From GCA-2733415 sp965178635 (GTDB taxonomy: Bacteria; Bacteroidota; Bacteroidia; Flavobacteriales; Flavobacteriaceae): a stretch of DNA of 64,000 nucleotides. The notes beneath the pieces are model-generated. The model was given only the letters and a program-made list of their open reading frames with translations, searched no databases and was not told the DNA's origin. This document shows, piece by piece, positions 1 through 8,969 of this stretch; the first letter of the stretch is position 1, and every line of letters starts with the position of its first letter. A program made the position numbers and the translations under genes. The DNA lies in assembly GCA_965178635.1 (NCBI GenBank), contig CBCXVT010000036.1:124001-188000 (forward strand). The letters run 5' to 3'.

Positions 1-168
1 ACCATTACTATAATGTTAGCTATTAAAAAGTTCTTTATTGATGAAGAAAAAATATTAGCTAAGATTAATGAGAATAAAAAGAAACCAAAGAAAGCGAATA
101 AATTTCAGCGTAAAATGCAGCAAATGATGGAAGAAGCTGAAAAACAACAAAAGGCTAAAAAGAAATAA
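1..168 (+). CDS. yidC: YidC membrane insertase, C-terminal fragment (partial)
   Basis: The reading frame is open from base 1 to a TAA at 166-168 and encodes 55 residues; the 5' part lies outside the window. The fragment ends a hydrophobic segment (TITIMLAIKKFF), then has a charged tail (IDEEKILAKINENKKKPKK) and a Lys/Gln-rich end. This matches my knowledge of the cytosolic tail of Bacteroidota YidC, which inserts proteins into the inner membrane. A hairpin terminator follows. The assignment rests on a short tail only, so another membrane protein is possible. Confidence 0.65.
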   Translation, partial: TITIMLAIKKFFIDEEKILAKINENKKKPKKANKFQRKMQQMMEEAEKQQKAKKK

Positions 169-213
169 TTGTTATAACATATTGATTATAAGTGAATTAT
201 TGTGTAAATTTAT

Positions 214-243
214 AGGCACCTAATCTAAATGGGTGCCTTTTTT
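214..243 (+). terminator. Rho-independent terminator after yidC
   Basis: AGGCACC (214-220) pairs with GGTGCCT (232-238) around an 11-base loop and runs into six or more T residues. It closes the gene ending at 168. Confidence 0.8.
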
Positions 244-271
244 ACACCCAATAGTCATTACACTTGACCTC

Positions 272-290
272 ACATACCTTTTTGGTATGT
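272..290. promoter_or_regulatory. Inverted repeat upstream of the adhesin gene
   Basis: ACATACC (272-278) and GGTATGT (284-290) form a perfect 7-bp inverted repeat around TTTTT. It lies about 115 bases before the adhesin start and 30 bases after the yidC terminator. It could be an operator or a weak second hairpin; nothing in the sequence decides between them. A degenerate -7-like AAATTTGC follows near 350. Confidence 0.3.
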
Positions 291-402
291 TGATTAATTG
301 TCAAATATTTTTTTGATAATTAAAACAATTTCTAAAAAACACATACCCAAATTTGCCCTCCAAAGGAACTTTTAAAATTAACCGATTTTAAATGTTTAAG
401 TT

Positions 403-3400
403 ATGGAAAAAAGTATCCTACACAAGAAGTGCTGTACCACGCACTTTTTTCTCAGAATGATGAAAACTATGACTAAAAGTTTCCTTTTTGTAAAGAAAAG
501 GAGTTTGCTTTTAGTTTTTTTTATTGCAATTAGTTTTTGTTCAACCGTTTTTGCACAAGACCCTTGTTTACCCGCGACAGAATTTGATATTATCAATCCT
601 GTTGTGCATGACCCAAATTGTGATATTGGTAATGGTGATTGTACATCTAAAGATTTATATGTTTTAGATGCTTATTTAGATACAGGTGATCCTTGTAATT
701 CATGTGATGAAGGGGAAACGATAACAGCAGGTTTGTATTTAACATTAGTAAATGATACTGGGTCTACACGTACTTCATTTGCAATTTTTGGATCAGTAGA
801 AACTACAGATAAAAATGGGGTTGTAACTACTTGTTCCATTTCTCGTTGTTCAGGACCTATTCCTGGTAACACTACAGCTGCTTTATATTATGGTGATGTT
901 GAGTTTAAGTGCGGTGATTCATTAAGTTTGGTCGATTTAATTCAATCCTGGACAGACGCTTCACCAAACAGTAATTGCGCAAATCATGATTGTAAAGAAA
1001 TATCACCTAAGTGTGGTTTCTCAGATGCAATTGTTATAACTCCACCCTTACAAGCTACAACAAAAGCAGTTTGTACATCAGCAACAACAATCAATATTGA
1101 TTTAACTGTTCAAGGTGGAGTAGCTCCTTTTACATATGCTTGGACAAAAGTTGGAGATGGTGGATTCTCTGAGTCTACCGAAGATCTTACAGGTGTAAGT
1201 GCTGGGACTTATAATGTAACAGTTACAGATGCTAACACTTGTACGACAATGACAAGTATTACTCCAGAAATTTGTTGTACAGATGCTAATGCTGGTTCAG
1301 ATGGCGATACTACAGTTTGTGATAGCAGAACAGATGCAATAGATTTATTCGGTTTAATTACTGGGGAAGACCCAAGTGGAACCTGGACACGTTTGACAGG
1401 CTCAGGGGGAACATTTAATGCTGGATTAGGAACGTTTACGCCTAGTTCAGAAGCTACAAATAGTACATTTAAATATACCTTGTCAGCATCTCCACCATGT
1501 AGTGGAGATGAAAGTGTAGCAACTGTAAATATAGAAGATGCAAAAGATCCAGGAGAAGATGGATTATTAACGATATGTTCAAGTGAAGATTTAACAGAAG
1601 GGATGTTGTTTGCTGCTTTAGGTGGCAGTCCTGATGTTGGTGGAATTTGGAGTCCTGCATTATCAGGATCTGGAGTTTATACATATACTATAGTGGGAAC
1701 AGAATATTGTCCTGAAGTCAGTGCTAAAGTTACAGTTAGTATAGAAGATGCAAAGGATCCAGGAGAAGATGGATTATTAACGATATGTTCAAGTGAAGAT
1801 TTAACAGAAGGGATGTTGTTTGCTGCTTTAGGCGGTAGTCCTGATGTTGGTGGAATTTGGAGTCCTGCATTATCAGGATCTGGAGTTTATACATATACTA
1901 TAGCAGGAACAGAATATTGTCCTGAAGTCAGTGCTAAAGTTACAGTTAGTATAGAAGATGCAAAAGATCCAGGAGAAGATGGATTATTAACGATATGTTC
2001 AAGTGAAGATTTAACAGAAGGGATGTTGTTTGCTGCTTTAGGTGGCAGTCCTGATGTTGGTGGAATTTGGAGTCCTGCATTATCAGGATCTGGAGTTTAT
2101 ACATATACTATAGTGGGAACAGAATATTGTCCTGAAGTCAGTGCTAAAGTTACAGTTAGTATAGAAGATGCAAAGGATCCAGGAGAAGATGGATTATTAA
2201 CGATATGTTCAAGTGAAGATTTAACAGAAGGGATGTTGTTTGCTGTTTTAGGCGGTAGTCCTGATGTTGGTGGAATTTGGAGTCCTGCATTATCAGGATC
2301 TGGAGTTTATACATATACTATAGTGGGAACAGAATATTGTCCTGAAGTCAGTGCTAAAGTTACAGTTAGTATAGAAGATGCAAAGGATCCAGGAGAAGAT
2401 GGATTATTAACGATATGTTCAAGTGAAGATTTAACAGAAGGGATGTTGTTTGCTGTTTTAGGCGGTAGTCCTGATGTTGGTGGAATTTGGAGTCCTGCAT
2501 TATCAGGATCTGGAGTTTATACATATACTATAGCAGGAACAGAATATTGTCCTGAAGTCAGTGCTAAAGTTACAGTTAGTATAGAAGATGCAAAGGATCC
2601 GGGAACTAACGGAACGTTAACAATATGTTTTGGAGAAACTGTTACAGCTAGTGAATTGTTCGATTCTTTAAATAGTAACCCTGAAGCAGGCGGAGTTTGG
2701 TCACCACTTCCTTTAGGAGGTGCTGGAACATATACGTATACTTTTGCAGCAACAAATATCTGTCCGGAAGTATCTGCAGATGTAGTAGTTACAGAACAGT
2801 CAGAGATAACGTCAAGCACTGAAGCTTTTCACGTAAGTTGTTTTGGTGAATCTGATGGAAAAATAATTTTAACTGCCTCAGGAGGGGCACCCCCATATAC
2901 ATATTTATGGAGTAATGGTGCGAAAACAAAAGATATCAGTGATTTATCTGCAGGGTTGTATTCTGTGAAAATAACAGATTCGAGAGGATGTATAGATGAA
3001 AACAGCGCAAGAATTAATCAACCAGATAAACTGGTTGCAGAATTAGTTTGTGGACATTTAACATGTCATAGTGATACAAATGGTACACTTGATTTAACTG
3101 TAACTGGTGGAACACCGCCATATACTTACCTATGGAGTAACGGTGAAACTGTTGAAGATCCAGTTGGACTACCAGGCGGTATTTATAGTGTGGTTGTAAC
3201 TGATGCTAATGGTTGTACAGTAACACAGTACACAGTAATATCTCAACCAGATTTATTAGTTTGTAATATCGTACAAGATAGTCCATGTGGTAGTAATGGT
3301 GGAAGTGATGGTGTTGCAACCGTAACAGCAGAAGGTGGAGAGGCGCCATATACCTATTTATGGGATAATGGAGAAACTACTGCAACTGCTGTAAATTTAA

Positions 3401-5142
3401 CGGCTGGTTTACATACTGTAACAGTAACCGATAGTTTAGATTGTGAAACGACTTGTGAAATTATTATTACGGAACCTGAGGAGCTAGTATGTAGTGTTGA
3501 ACTTAATAACCATGTGCTGTGTAAAGGTGATTCAACAGGGTCAGCAACCGTTACAGCTTCCGATGGAGTCACGCCATATACTTATTTATGGGATAATGGT
3601 GAAGTAACTCAAACTGCTATAGGGCTAAATGCAGGGTTACATTCAGTAACAGTAACTGATGCAAATGATCAAATAACAACTTGTACAATTATGATAACTG
3701 AGCCAGATATGTTAGAAACATCAGCTATTGGAAGTGCAGTAATAGGTTGTGGTTGTTATGGTAATTCCGATGGAAGTATTGATTTAACTGTCTCAGGAGG
3801 GACATCACCATATACATATTTATGGAATAATGGAGAAACTACAGAAGATTTAAGTGGGTTGTCAGCAGGTGTTTATGATGTTGTAGTAACAGATTCAAAT
3901 GGATGTATAGCAACAGAAGAAGTTGTTATCGAAGAGCCAGATATGTTGAGTTGTGAAACAGTAGAAGATAGTCCTGTTAGCGTTCATGGTGGCAGTGATG
4001 GAGTAGCTACTGTAACACCAAGTGGAGGGACAGCACCATATGAGTATTTATGGAGTCCAGGAGGAGCAACCACTGCTCAGGCGACTGGCTTATCAGCTGG
4101 AATGTATACGGTAACAGTAACAGACAGTTCAGGATGTGAAACGACTTGTGATGTTGTTATTACTGAACCAAATCCAGATAGTGCTAGAGCATTTTGTAGT
4201 TATACTCAAGGATTCTATGGGAACCCTGGAGGCTTAGCGTGTATACCAGATAGTCAGAAAGTAAATGCCAAATATATAATGTTAGGGGCATTGAATGCGT
4301 CTGGAGGACAAGTTGACTTTGGTGATAAAAATACTAATAAATATTTTAGATTATTTTTAGGAGATATACAGAATGATAATATATTTAAATTATTACCAGG
4401 AGGTGGTCCATCAAAATCATTACTAGGATATGCAACCTATAATGATAATACAACATGGTCTAATGTTCCTTTAGTTGATAAAGGTCCGAGAAGAGGAGCT
4501 ATAAAAAATAATTTACTGAGCCAAACGATGACTTTGTATTTCAATTTACATGCAGATAAGTCATTAAGTTCTTATCAATTAGAAGAGACTTTCTATACGG
4601 CATCAACTTTAGATTGTGGTTCAGAAGAATATGATGAAACTTCAATTCAAATGTTTAAGATATCATCAGATGTTATTAGTTACCTTGAACTAAATGATAT
4701 GGCAACTGTTCAGGGATTGTTTGAATTAGCAAATAGAGCTTTAGGAGGTAATGATATAGGAAGTCTTTCTTGTTCTAGTATAACAGATGCTGTTGATACA
4801 ATTAATAATGGTTTTGATGAATGTAGAGTTTTACTGCCAGAAAGTGTTTATGATTCAGTTGTACAAGGGTTAGATAATGACAAACCAATATTTTCTGCTT
4901 ATCCTATACCGTTTATAGATACAATTAATATTAGATACGAAATTGATGGAGCCACTGAAGCAACAATTCAAGTATTCGATTTACAAGGTAGATTAGTGAA
5001 ATCTATAGTAGATAAAGATATTTACTATCATAAAGTAAAAACATTAGATTTAGATTATAAAATATTTGCAAATCAAATGTATTTTATAAAAGTAAATACT
5101 AATAATAGAAGTACACTATTAAAAATAATATCTGTAAAATAA
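403..5142 (+). CDS. Giant SprB-repeat surface protein with T9SS type A sorting domain
   Basis: This 1579-residue protein is predicted to be exported by Sec and T9SS and anchored at the cell surface. The signal peptide ends at about A51-Q52 (STVFAQ). One SprB-like repeat (about 219-292, motif PFTYAW) is followed by five almost identical 70-residue repeats (377-726), a divergent sixth copy, then six SprB repeats (about 801-1259; motif PPYTYLWSNG...VTDxxGC). A 230-residue unassigned domain follows, then a type A sorting domain from about 1493 (AYPIPF, IQVFDLQGR, MYFIKV). SprB repeats are known from the gliding adhesin of Flavobacterium. ATG codons at 457, 460 and 469 give a more normal signal peptide than the one at 403, so the start is uncertain. 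No SD site is visible. A role in adhesion or gliding is inference. Confidence 0.88.
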   Translation: MEKSILHKKCCTTHFFLRMMKTMTKSFLFVKKRSLLLVFFIAISFCSTVFAQDPCLPATEFDIINPVVHDPNCDIGNGDCTSKDLYVLDAYLDTGDPCNSCDEGETITAGLYLTLVNDTGSTRTSFAIFGSVETTDKNGVVTTCSISRCSGPIPGNTTAALYYGDVEFKCGDSLSLVDLIQSWTDASPNSNCANHDCKEISPKCGFSDAIVITPPLQATTKAVCTSATTINIDLTVQGGVAPFTYAWTKVGDGGFSESTEDLTGVSAGTYNVTVTDANTCTTMTSITPEICCTDANAGSDGDTTVCDSRTDAIDLFGLITGEDPSGTWTRLTGSGGTFNAGLGTFTPSSEATNSTFKYTLSASPPCSGDESVATVNIEDAKDPGEDGLLTICSSEDLTEGMLFAALGGSPDVGGIWSPALSGSGVYTYTIVGTEYCPEVSAKVTVSIEDAKDPGEDGLLTICSSEDLTEGMLFAALGGSPDVGGIWSPALSGSGVYTYTIAGTEYCPEVSAKVTVSIEDAKDPGEDGLLTICSSEDLTEGMLFAALGGSPDVGGIWSPALSGSGVYTYTIVGTEYCPEVSAKVTVSIEDAKDPGEDGLLTICSSEDLTEGMLFAVLGGSPDVGGIWSPALSGSGVYTYTIVGTEYCPEVSAKVTVSIEDAKDPGEDGLLTICSSEDLTEGMLFAVLGGSPDVGGIWSPALSGSGVYTYTIAGTEYCPEVSAKVTVSIEDAKDPGTNGTLTICFGETVTASELFDSLNSNPEAGGVWSPLPLGGAGTYTYTFAATNICPEVSADVVVTEQSEITSSTEAFHVSCFGESDGKIILTASGGAPPYTYLWSNGAKTKDISDLSAGLYSVKITDSRGCIDENSARINQPDKLVAELVCGHLTCHSDTNGTLDLTVTGGTPPYTYLWSNGETVEDPVGLPGGIYSVVVTDANGCTVTQYTVISQPDLLVCNIVQDSPCGSNGGSDGVATVTAEGGEAPYTYLWDNGETTATAVNLTAGLHTVTVTDSLDCETTCEIIITEPEELVCSVELNNHVLCKGDSTGSATVTASDGVTPYTYLWDNGEVTQTAIGLNAGLHSVTVTDANDQITTCTIMITEPDMLETSAIGSAVIGCGCYGNSDGSIDLTVSGGTSPYTYLWNNGETTEDLSGLSAGVYDVVVTDSNGCIATEEVVIEEPDMLSCETVEDSPVSVHGGSDGVATVTPSGGTAPYEYLWSPGGATTAQATGLSAGMYTVTVTDSSGCETTCDVVITEPNPDSARAFCSYTQGFYGNPGGLACIPDSQKVNAKYIMLGALNASGGQVDFGDKNTNKYFRLFLGDIQNDNIFKLLPGGGPSKSLLGYATYNDNTTWSNVPLVDKGPRRGAIKNNLLSQTMTLYFNLHADKSLSSYQLEETFYTASTLDCGSEEYDETSIQMFKISSDVISYLELNDMATVQGLFELANRALGGNDIGSLSCSSITDAVDTINNGFDECRVLLPESVYDSVVQGLDNDKPIFSAYPIPFIDTINIRYEIDGATEATIQVFDLQGRLVKSIVDKDIYYHKVKTLDLDYKIFANQMYFIKVNTNNRSTLLKIISVK
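1531..2580 (+). repeat. Five tandem 210-bp repeats inside the adhesin gene
   Basis: The units start at 1531, 1741, 1951, 2161 and 2371, each exactly 210 bp (70 codons), and differ at only a few bases. Marker bases give a mosaic. Copies 1 and 3 share AAAGATCC, GGTGGC and GTGGGA. Copies 2 and 5 share AAGGATCC, GGCGGT and GCAGGA. Copies 4 and 5 share GCTGTT where the others have GCTGCT. A divergent sixth unit begins at 2581. The pattern fits duplication of a two-unit block plus exchange between copies. The array keeps the frame, so copy number could change without breaking the protein. Confidence 0.95.
2803..4179 (+). repeat. Six diverged SprB repeats (protein-level)
   Basis: Six units of about 75-78 codons each contain a Gly-rich turn, PYTYLW (PYEYLW in the last), then SAGxYxVxVTDxxGC and a closing IxEPDxL. 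They have diverged at DNA level, unlike the 210-bp array upstream, so they are older. Extracellular beta-sandwich modules of this type are expected to form an extended stalk. Confidence 0.8.
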
Positions 5143-5164
5143 TTAAATTAATAACCTTAAAATT

Positions 5165-5194
5165 AAAAGCTGTCATTTTTGGCAGCTTTTTTGT
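5165..5194 (+). terminator. Terminator after the adhesin gene
   Basis: AAAAGCTGTC pairs with GGCAGCTTTT (one G-U pair) around a five-base T-rich loop and runs into TTTTTT. It ends the adhesin transcript. The right arm lies at the expected -33 position of the next promoter. Confidence 0.8.
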
Positions 5195-5199
5195 TATAC

Positions 5200-5207
5200 T
5201 AAATTTG
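5200..5207 (+). promoter_or_regulatory. Bacteroidota -7 promoter box
   Basis: TAAATTTG matches the TAnnTTTG consensus and lies 32 bases before the ATG at 5239. A TTTG at 5178-5181 is at about the right distance for a -33 element. Confidence 0.5.
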
Positions 5208-5238
5208 TATAAATTGCGTCACATAAAATAAACAGACC

Positions 5239-5943
5239 ATGCAGAAACTACTCTTACTATTTTCAATGTTTTTAATTACTAATATGTTTGCTCAAAATAT
5301 CAATCAGTTTGATGATAACGGTAAGCGCCATGGCAAATGGGAAAAAAAATATGAAGGAAGTGATAAGTTCAGATACCAAGGGCAGTTTAATCATGGTAAA
5401 GAAGTAGGTGTCTTTAAATTTTATCATAAAGCAGCAGTTGGGAGTCACCCTTCATGTATAAAAGAGTTTAAAATTGATTCTGATACGGTTGGTGTAAAAT
5501 ATTACAGTTCAAAAGGAATTTTCTTATCAGAAGGGAAAACCAAAGGAAAGTTACGTGTAGGGAAATGGAAATCTTATGAAAGAAATTCTGGAGTTTTAGT
5601 AGATGTAGAAAACTATGTAGATGGAAAGTTACATGGTGTTAAAACATCATATTATAACGATGGTAAAATATTACAAACTCAAGAGTATAAAAATGACAAG
5701 TTACATGGTAAAAAAATCATGTATGCGCCTAATGGAAAAGTGTCAAGTGAATACGGGTTTGTAAACGGAAAATCTCATGGGTATTTTGTAGAGTATGATA
5801 AAAATGGAGATAAAGAAAAAACAGGTAAGTATGATATGAATAAGCCAAGAGGTGTATGGAAGTATTATGCTAATGGAAAATTGATAAAATCTGTAGACTA
5901 TACATTATCTAAAAATCCATTAAAAAAGAAGAAAAAGAAATAG
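5239..5943 (+). CDS. Secreted MORN/YwqK-like repeat protein
   Basis: The 234-residue protein has a signal peptide (MQKLLLLFSMFLITNMFAQ) and about seven repeats of the type G-K-x-H-G-x-W/K-x-x-Y, for example KLHGKKIMYAPNG and PRGVWKYYANGK. These resemble the MORN-variant repeats of the YwqK family. It ends in a poly-lysine tail (KKKKKK). Proteins of this type are common in Bacteroidota and have no settled function; many are periplasmic or lipoproteins. It has its own promoter box and a strong terminator, so it is probably a single-gene transcript. The family name does not show that it is an antitoxin. Confidence 0.8.
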   Translation: MQKLLLLFSMFLITNMFAQNINQFDDNGKRHGKWEKKYEGSDKFRYQGQFNHGKEVGVFKFYHKAAVGSHPSCIKEFKIDSDTVGVKYYSSKGIFLSEGKTKGKLRVGKWKSYERNSGVLVDVENYVDGKLHGVKTSYYNDGKILQTQEYKNDKLHGKKIMYAPNGKVSSEYGFVNGKSHGYFVEYDKNGDKEKTGKYDMNKPRGVWKYYANGKLIKSVDYTLSKNPLKKKKKK

Positions 5944-5970
5944 AACTTATTTAGAAATAGTATTACATAT

Positions 5971-5995
5971 AAAAAGTCCGTTTCGGACTTTTTAT
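5971..5995 (+). terminator. Terminator after the MORN-like gene
   Basis: AAAAAGTCCG (5971-5980), loop TTT and CGGACTTTTT form a perfect 10-bp stem. The T-tract merges into the promoter region of mnmA. Confidence 0.85.
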
Positions 5996-6001
5996 ATTTT
6001 G

Positions 6002-6009
6002 TAACTTTG
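6002..6009 (+). promoter_or_regulatory. -7 promoter box of mnmA
   Basis: TAACTTTG fits TAnnTTTG exactly and lies 29 bases before the ATG at 6038. The expected -33 position falls inside the preceding terminator stem. Confidence 0.6.
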
Positions 6010-6037
6010 CGGCTTTAAAGTAAATTGTTAAAAGAAG

Positions 6038-7227
6038 ATGAAGAGAGTAATAGTTGGTTTGTCAGGAGGAGTAGATTCAAGTGTCACGGCATATTTGTTA
6101 AAAAGAACAAGGCTATGAAGTTATTGGGCTATTCATGAAAAATTGGCATGATGATTCCGTAACAATTTCTAATGATTGTCCTTGGCTTGATGATAGTAAT
6201 GACGCTATGCTTGTTGCTGAAAAACTAGGGGATTCCGTTTCAAACAGTAGATTTGTCTGTTGAATATAAAGATAGAATAGTTGATTACATGTTTAAAGAA
6301 TATGAGATGGGACGTACGCCAAACCCAGATGTTCTATGTAATCGAGAAATTAAATTTGATGTGTTTTTAAAAATTGCATTAGATCTTGGAGCAGATTTTG
6401 TTGCTACAGGACACTATTGCAGAAAAGGTATTATTGAAAAAGATGATAAAGAAATCTATCAATTAAAAGCAGGTGCTGATACGAATAAAGATCAGTCGTA
6501 TTTCTTATGTCAATTATCGCAAGAGCAATTGTCAAAAGCTTTGTTCCCTATTGGTGAATTAACAAAGCCAGAGGTTAGAAAAATTGCTGCAGAACAAGAT
6601 TTGGTTACTGCTGACAAAAAAGATTCTCAAGGCTTGTGTTTTATTGGTAAAGTGAAATTACCAGATTTTTTGCAACAAAAATTGCAACCTAAAGCTGGTG
6701 ATATTGTTGAAATTTCTTCTAACCATGCAGTATATAATGTAATTACACCTAAATTTAAAGATAAAGAAACTGAGCTGTCGTATTTATCTAAGAAACATAC
6801 CTATAATATAACTGATGGTAAAATTGTAGGAAAGCATCAAGGGGCACATTATTTTACAAAAGGACAACGTAAAGGTCTTGCTGTGGGAGGAACACCACTA
6901 CCTTTATTTGTTATTGATACAGATGTGAAAGAGAATGTGATATATACCGGACAAGGTGGAAGTCACCCAGGCTTGTTTAGAAAAGCATTATTTATTCAAA
7001 ATGAAGAAATTCATTGGGTAAGAGAAGATATGAGTTTGGAGAATGGAGAAAGCTTAAAAGTTAATGCACGTATAAGATATCGTCAGACTTTACAAAATGC
7101 TATACTTTATAAAGTCGATAATGGAATTTTTGTGGAGTTTGAAAATCAGCAAAGTGCAATTACAGAAGGACAATTTGCGGCATTTTATATTGATGATGAG
7201 TTAGTTGGATCGGGAGTAATTTCGTAA
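6038..7227 (+). pseudogene. mnmA: tRNA 2-thiouridine synthase MnmA, two apparent +1 frameshifts
   Basis: MnmA makes the 2-thio group of wobble uridine 34 in Lys, Glu and Gln tRNAs. The N-terminus MKRVIVGLSGGVDSS carries the PP-loop. The frame then breaks at an A-run (6100-6104, five A where four restore EQGYEVIGLFMKNWHDD) and again at a G-run (6228-6231, four G where three restore LG-IPFQTVDLS). From 6232 the frame stays open to the stop at 7227. Both catalytic cysteines are visible (NPDVLCNREIKF and GLCFIGK). Removing one base at each site gives 395 residues, a normal MnmA length. As printed, translation stops at 6116-6118. Two errors in homopolymers suggest sequencing error, but real inactivation cannot be excluded. 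Confidence 0.9.
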
Positions 7228-7261
7228 ATTACTCACTATAAGATAAATAAGTATTAATAGC

Positions 7262-8902
7262 ATGGATAAAATATTACTACTAACCTTATGTTTTTTTGTA
7301 AATATAATATCTGCTCAAGAACATGCTTGGGTATATTTAGATAGCAAAGAAAACGTGGCTACATATATTGCTAACCCTTTAACAATGTTAACTCAAAAAG
7401 CATTAGACAGAAGAGCAAATCAAGGTATTTCCTTAGATTATTCTGATGTGCCAGTAACGCCAAGTTATATAACTGACATTTCAAATGCTTCGGGTATCAC
7501 TTATATTGGTGCGTCTAAATGGTTAAATGCCATACATGTTGTTGGATTAAAAGCAGATATTGATGCACTTCCAGGACAATTTGCCTATATAAGCTCTATT
7601 GAATTTGCAGATAATTCATTAAATTTTGGAGGATCTACTTCAGGAGGATCTACATCAAGGATAAGTAGGGATAAATTCCCAGAAGAAAATGCATTGCGTA
7701 TAATGTACGATTACGGTCAAGCACAAAACCAGATGGAAATGTTTAATGCCCATAAACTACATGAACAAAATTTTACTGGTACAGATATGATTATAGCAGT
7801 TATTGATGCCGGTTTTCCAAATGTTGATACCAATCCGGGCTTTGATAAAATAAGAACGAACGGACAAATTTTAGGGGGTTATGATTTTGTAAATGATTCA
7901 AGTAATTTTTATACAGGGCATTCACACGGATCAAATGTGTTGTCTTTTATTGCCGGGTATTATGATGGAGGAACAAAATATGTAGGTTCTGCACCAGATG
8001 CAGACTTCTATTTGTATATTTCTGAAGATGCTACACCAGAAACACCTGCTGAAGAAACTTATTGGGTTATGGCTGCTGAACAAGCTGATTATGTTGGTGT
8101 GGATTTAATTAATACTTCTTTAGGGTATTCTGAATTTGATGACTCTAGATATGATTACGACTATACTACAGATTTAGATGGCGCTACCGCTTTTATTACT
8201 AGAGGTGCAGAAATAGCTTTTTCTAAAGGAATTATTTTAGTAAATTCAGCAGGTAATTCAGGTAATGACACATCTTGGGATAGACGAATTTTAGTGCCTT
8301 CTGATGGTCCAAACGTTTTAACTGTAGGTGCAGTAAACGCTTCAGGAAATTACGCGTCTTTTAGTTCAAGAGGGCCTACATCTGATAATAGAATTAAGCC
8401 AGATGTTAGTGTGCAAGGTCAAGGTGCATATTATATAACTACTGGTGGGAGTGTATCTTCTGGTAATGGTACATCATATTCGTCTCCTTTATTGGCAGGA
8501 GGAATTGCTTGTCTATGGCAAGCCTTACCTAATGCAACAAATGCAGAAATAACACAATATGTAAAAGAGTCTGCGTCAATTTATGCGACGCCAAACTATA
8601 CTTTAGGTCATGGAATTCCAAATTTAGAATTAGCACAAACATTAAATGTAAATAGTTTTGATTTACAGGGTGGTATATCTATTTACCCTAACCCAACGAG
8701 TGACTATATTTATGTTAATTTTCCGAATAAAATTTCTAAAATTAATATCATGATTTTAGATGTGTTGGGTAAAAAAGTATTTCAGAAGAATGCATATAGC
8801 AATCAGAATAAAATTGACATGAGCCATTTATCTGATGGTGTATATTTTGCGAAAATTACACAGAACTCTGAGTCTAAAACATTTAAAATTATAAAAGAGT
8901 AA
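7262..8902 (+). CDS. Secreted S8 subtilisin-like serine protease with T9SS sorting domain
   Basis: The 546-residue protein has a signal peptide (MDKILLLTLCFFVNIISAQ), an N-terminal pro-like region to about 150, and a peptidase S8 domain with Asp182 (AVIDAG), His222 (HSHGSNV), oxyanion Asn332 (SAGNSG) and Ser405 (GTSYSSP). A type A T9SS sorting domain spans about 470-546 (SIYPNPTSDYIYV, VYFAKI). The full catalytic triad is present, so an active extracellular protease is expected. It starts 35 bases after mnmA without a clear terminator between them, so read-through is possible. A hairpin follows the gene. Confidence 0.93.
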   Translation: MDKILLLTLCFFVNIISAQEHAWVYLDSKENVATYIANPLTMLTQKALDRRANQGISLDYSDVPVTPSYITDISNASGITYIGASKWLNAIHVVGLKADIDALPGQFAYISSIEFADNSLNFGGSTSGGSTSRISRDKFPEENALRIMYDYGQAQNQMEMFNAHKLHEQNFTGTDMIIAVIDAGFPNVDTNPGFDKIRTNGQILGGYDFVNDSSNFYTGHSHGSNVLSFIAGYYDGGTKYVGSAPDADFYLYISEDATPETPAEETYWVMAAEQADYVGVDLINTSLGYSEFDDSRYDYDYTTDLDGATAFITRGAEIAFSKGIILVNSAGNSGNDTSWDRRILVPSDGPNVLTVGAVNASGNYASFSSRGPTSDNRIKPDVSVQGQGAYYITTGGSVSSGNGTSYSSPLLAGGIACLWQALPNATNAEITQYVKESASIYATPNYTLGHGIPNLELAQTLNVNSFDLQGGISIYPNPTSDYIYVNFPNKISKINIMILDVLGKKVFQKNAYSNQNKIDMSHLSDGVYFAKITQNSESKTFKIIKE

Positions 8903-8927
8903 TTACTATAAATAGTTTGTTATAATG

Positions 8928-8960
8928 AACCTTTCTGTATCTTGCAGAAAGGTTTTTTTA
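8928..8960 (+). terminator. Terminator after the subtilase gene
   Basis: AACCTTTCTG (8928-8937) pairs with CAGAAAGGTT (8945-8954) and is followed by a T-run. It covers the ATG-proximal codons of an upstream in-frame extension of the next gene, which argues that translation of that gene starts at 8970. Confidence 0.85.
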
Positions 8961-8969
8961 TTTAAAATT

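Noticed and set aside
396..596. Minus-strand open frame across the adhesin signal peptide
   Set aside because: It lies opposite the signal peptide region of a clear gene and has no family features or promoter.
1531..2580. CRISPR-like array
   Set aside because: Units are 210 bp, contiguous without spacers and fully coding in one frame.
2517..2819. Minus-strand open frame inside the adhesin gene
   Set aside because: It is a shadow of the repeat-coding strand and mirrors its codon pattern.
5239..5943. Antitoxin of a toxin-antitoxin pair
   Set aside because: YwqK-like repeats carry that label in databases, but the protein is exported and no toxin gene is adjacent.
6253..7227. A separate gene starting at TTG 6253
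   Set aside because: It lacks the PP-loop, and the upstream bases complete MnmA when two homopolymers are corrected.
8925..8969. N-terminal extension of the nitronate monooxygenase-like protein
   Set aside because: The extension is encoded by the terminator hairpin of the previous gene and does not resemble the family.
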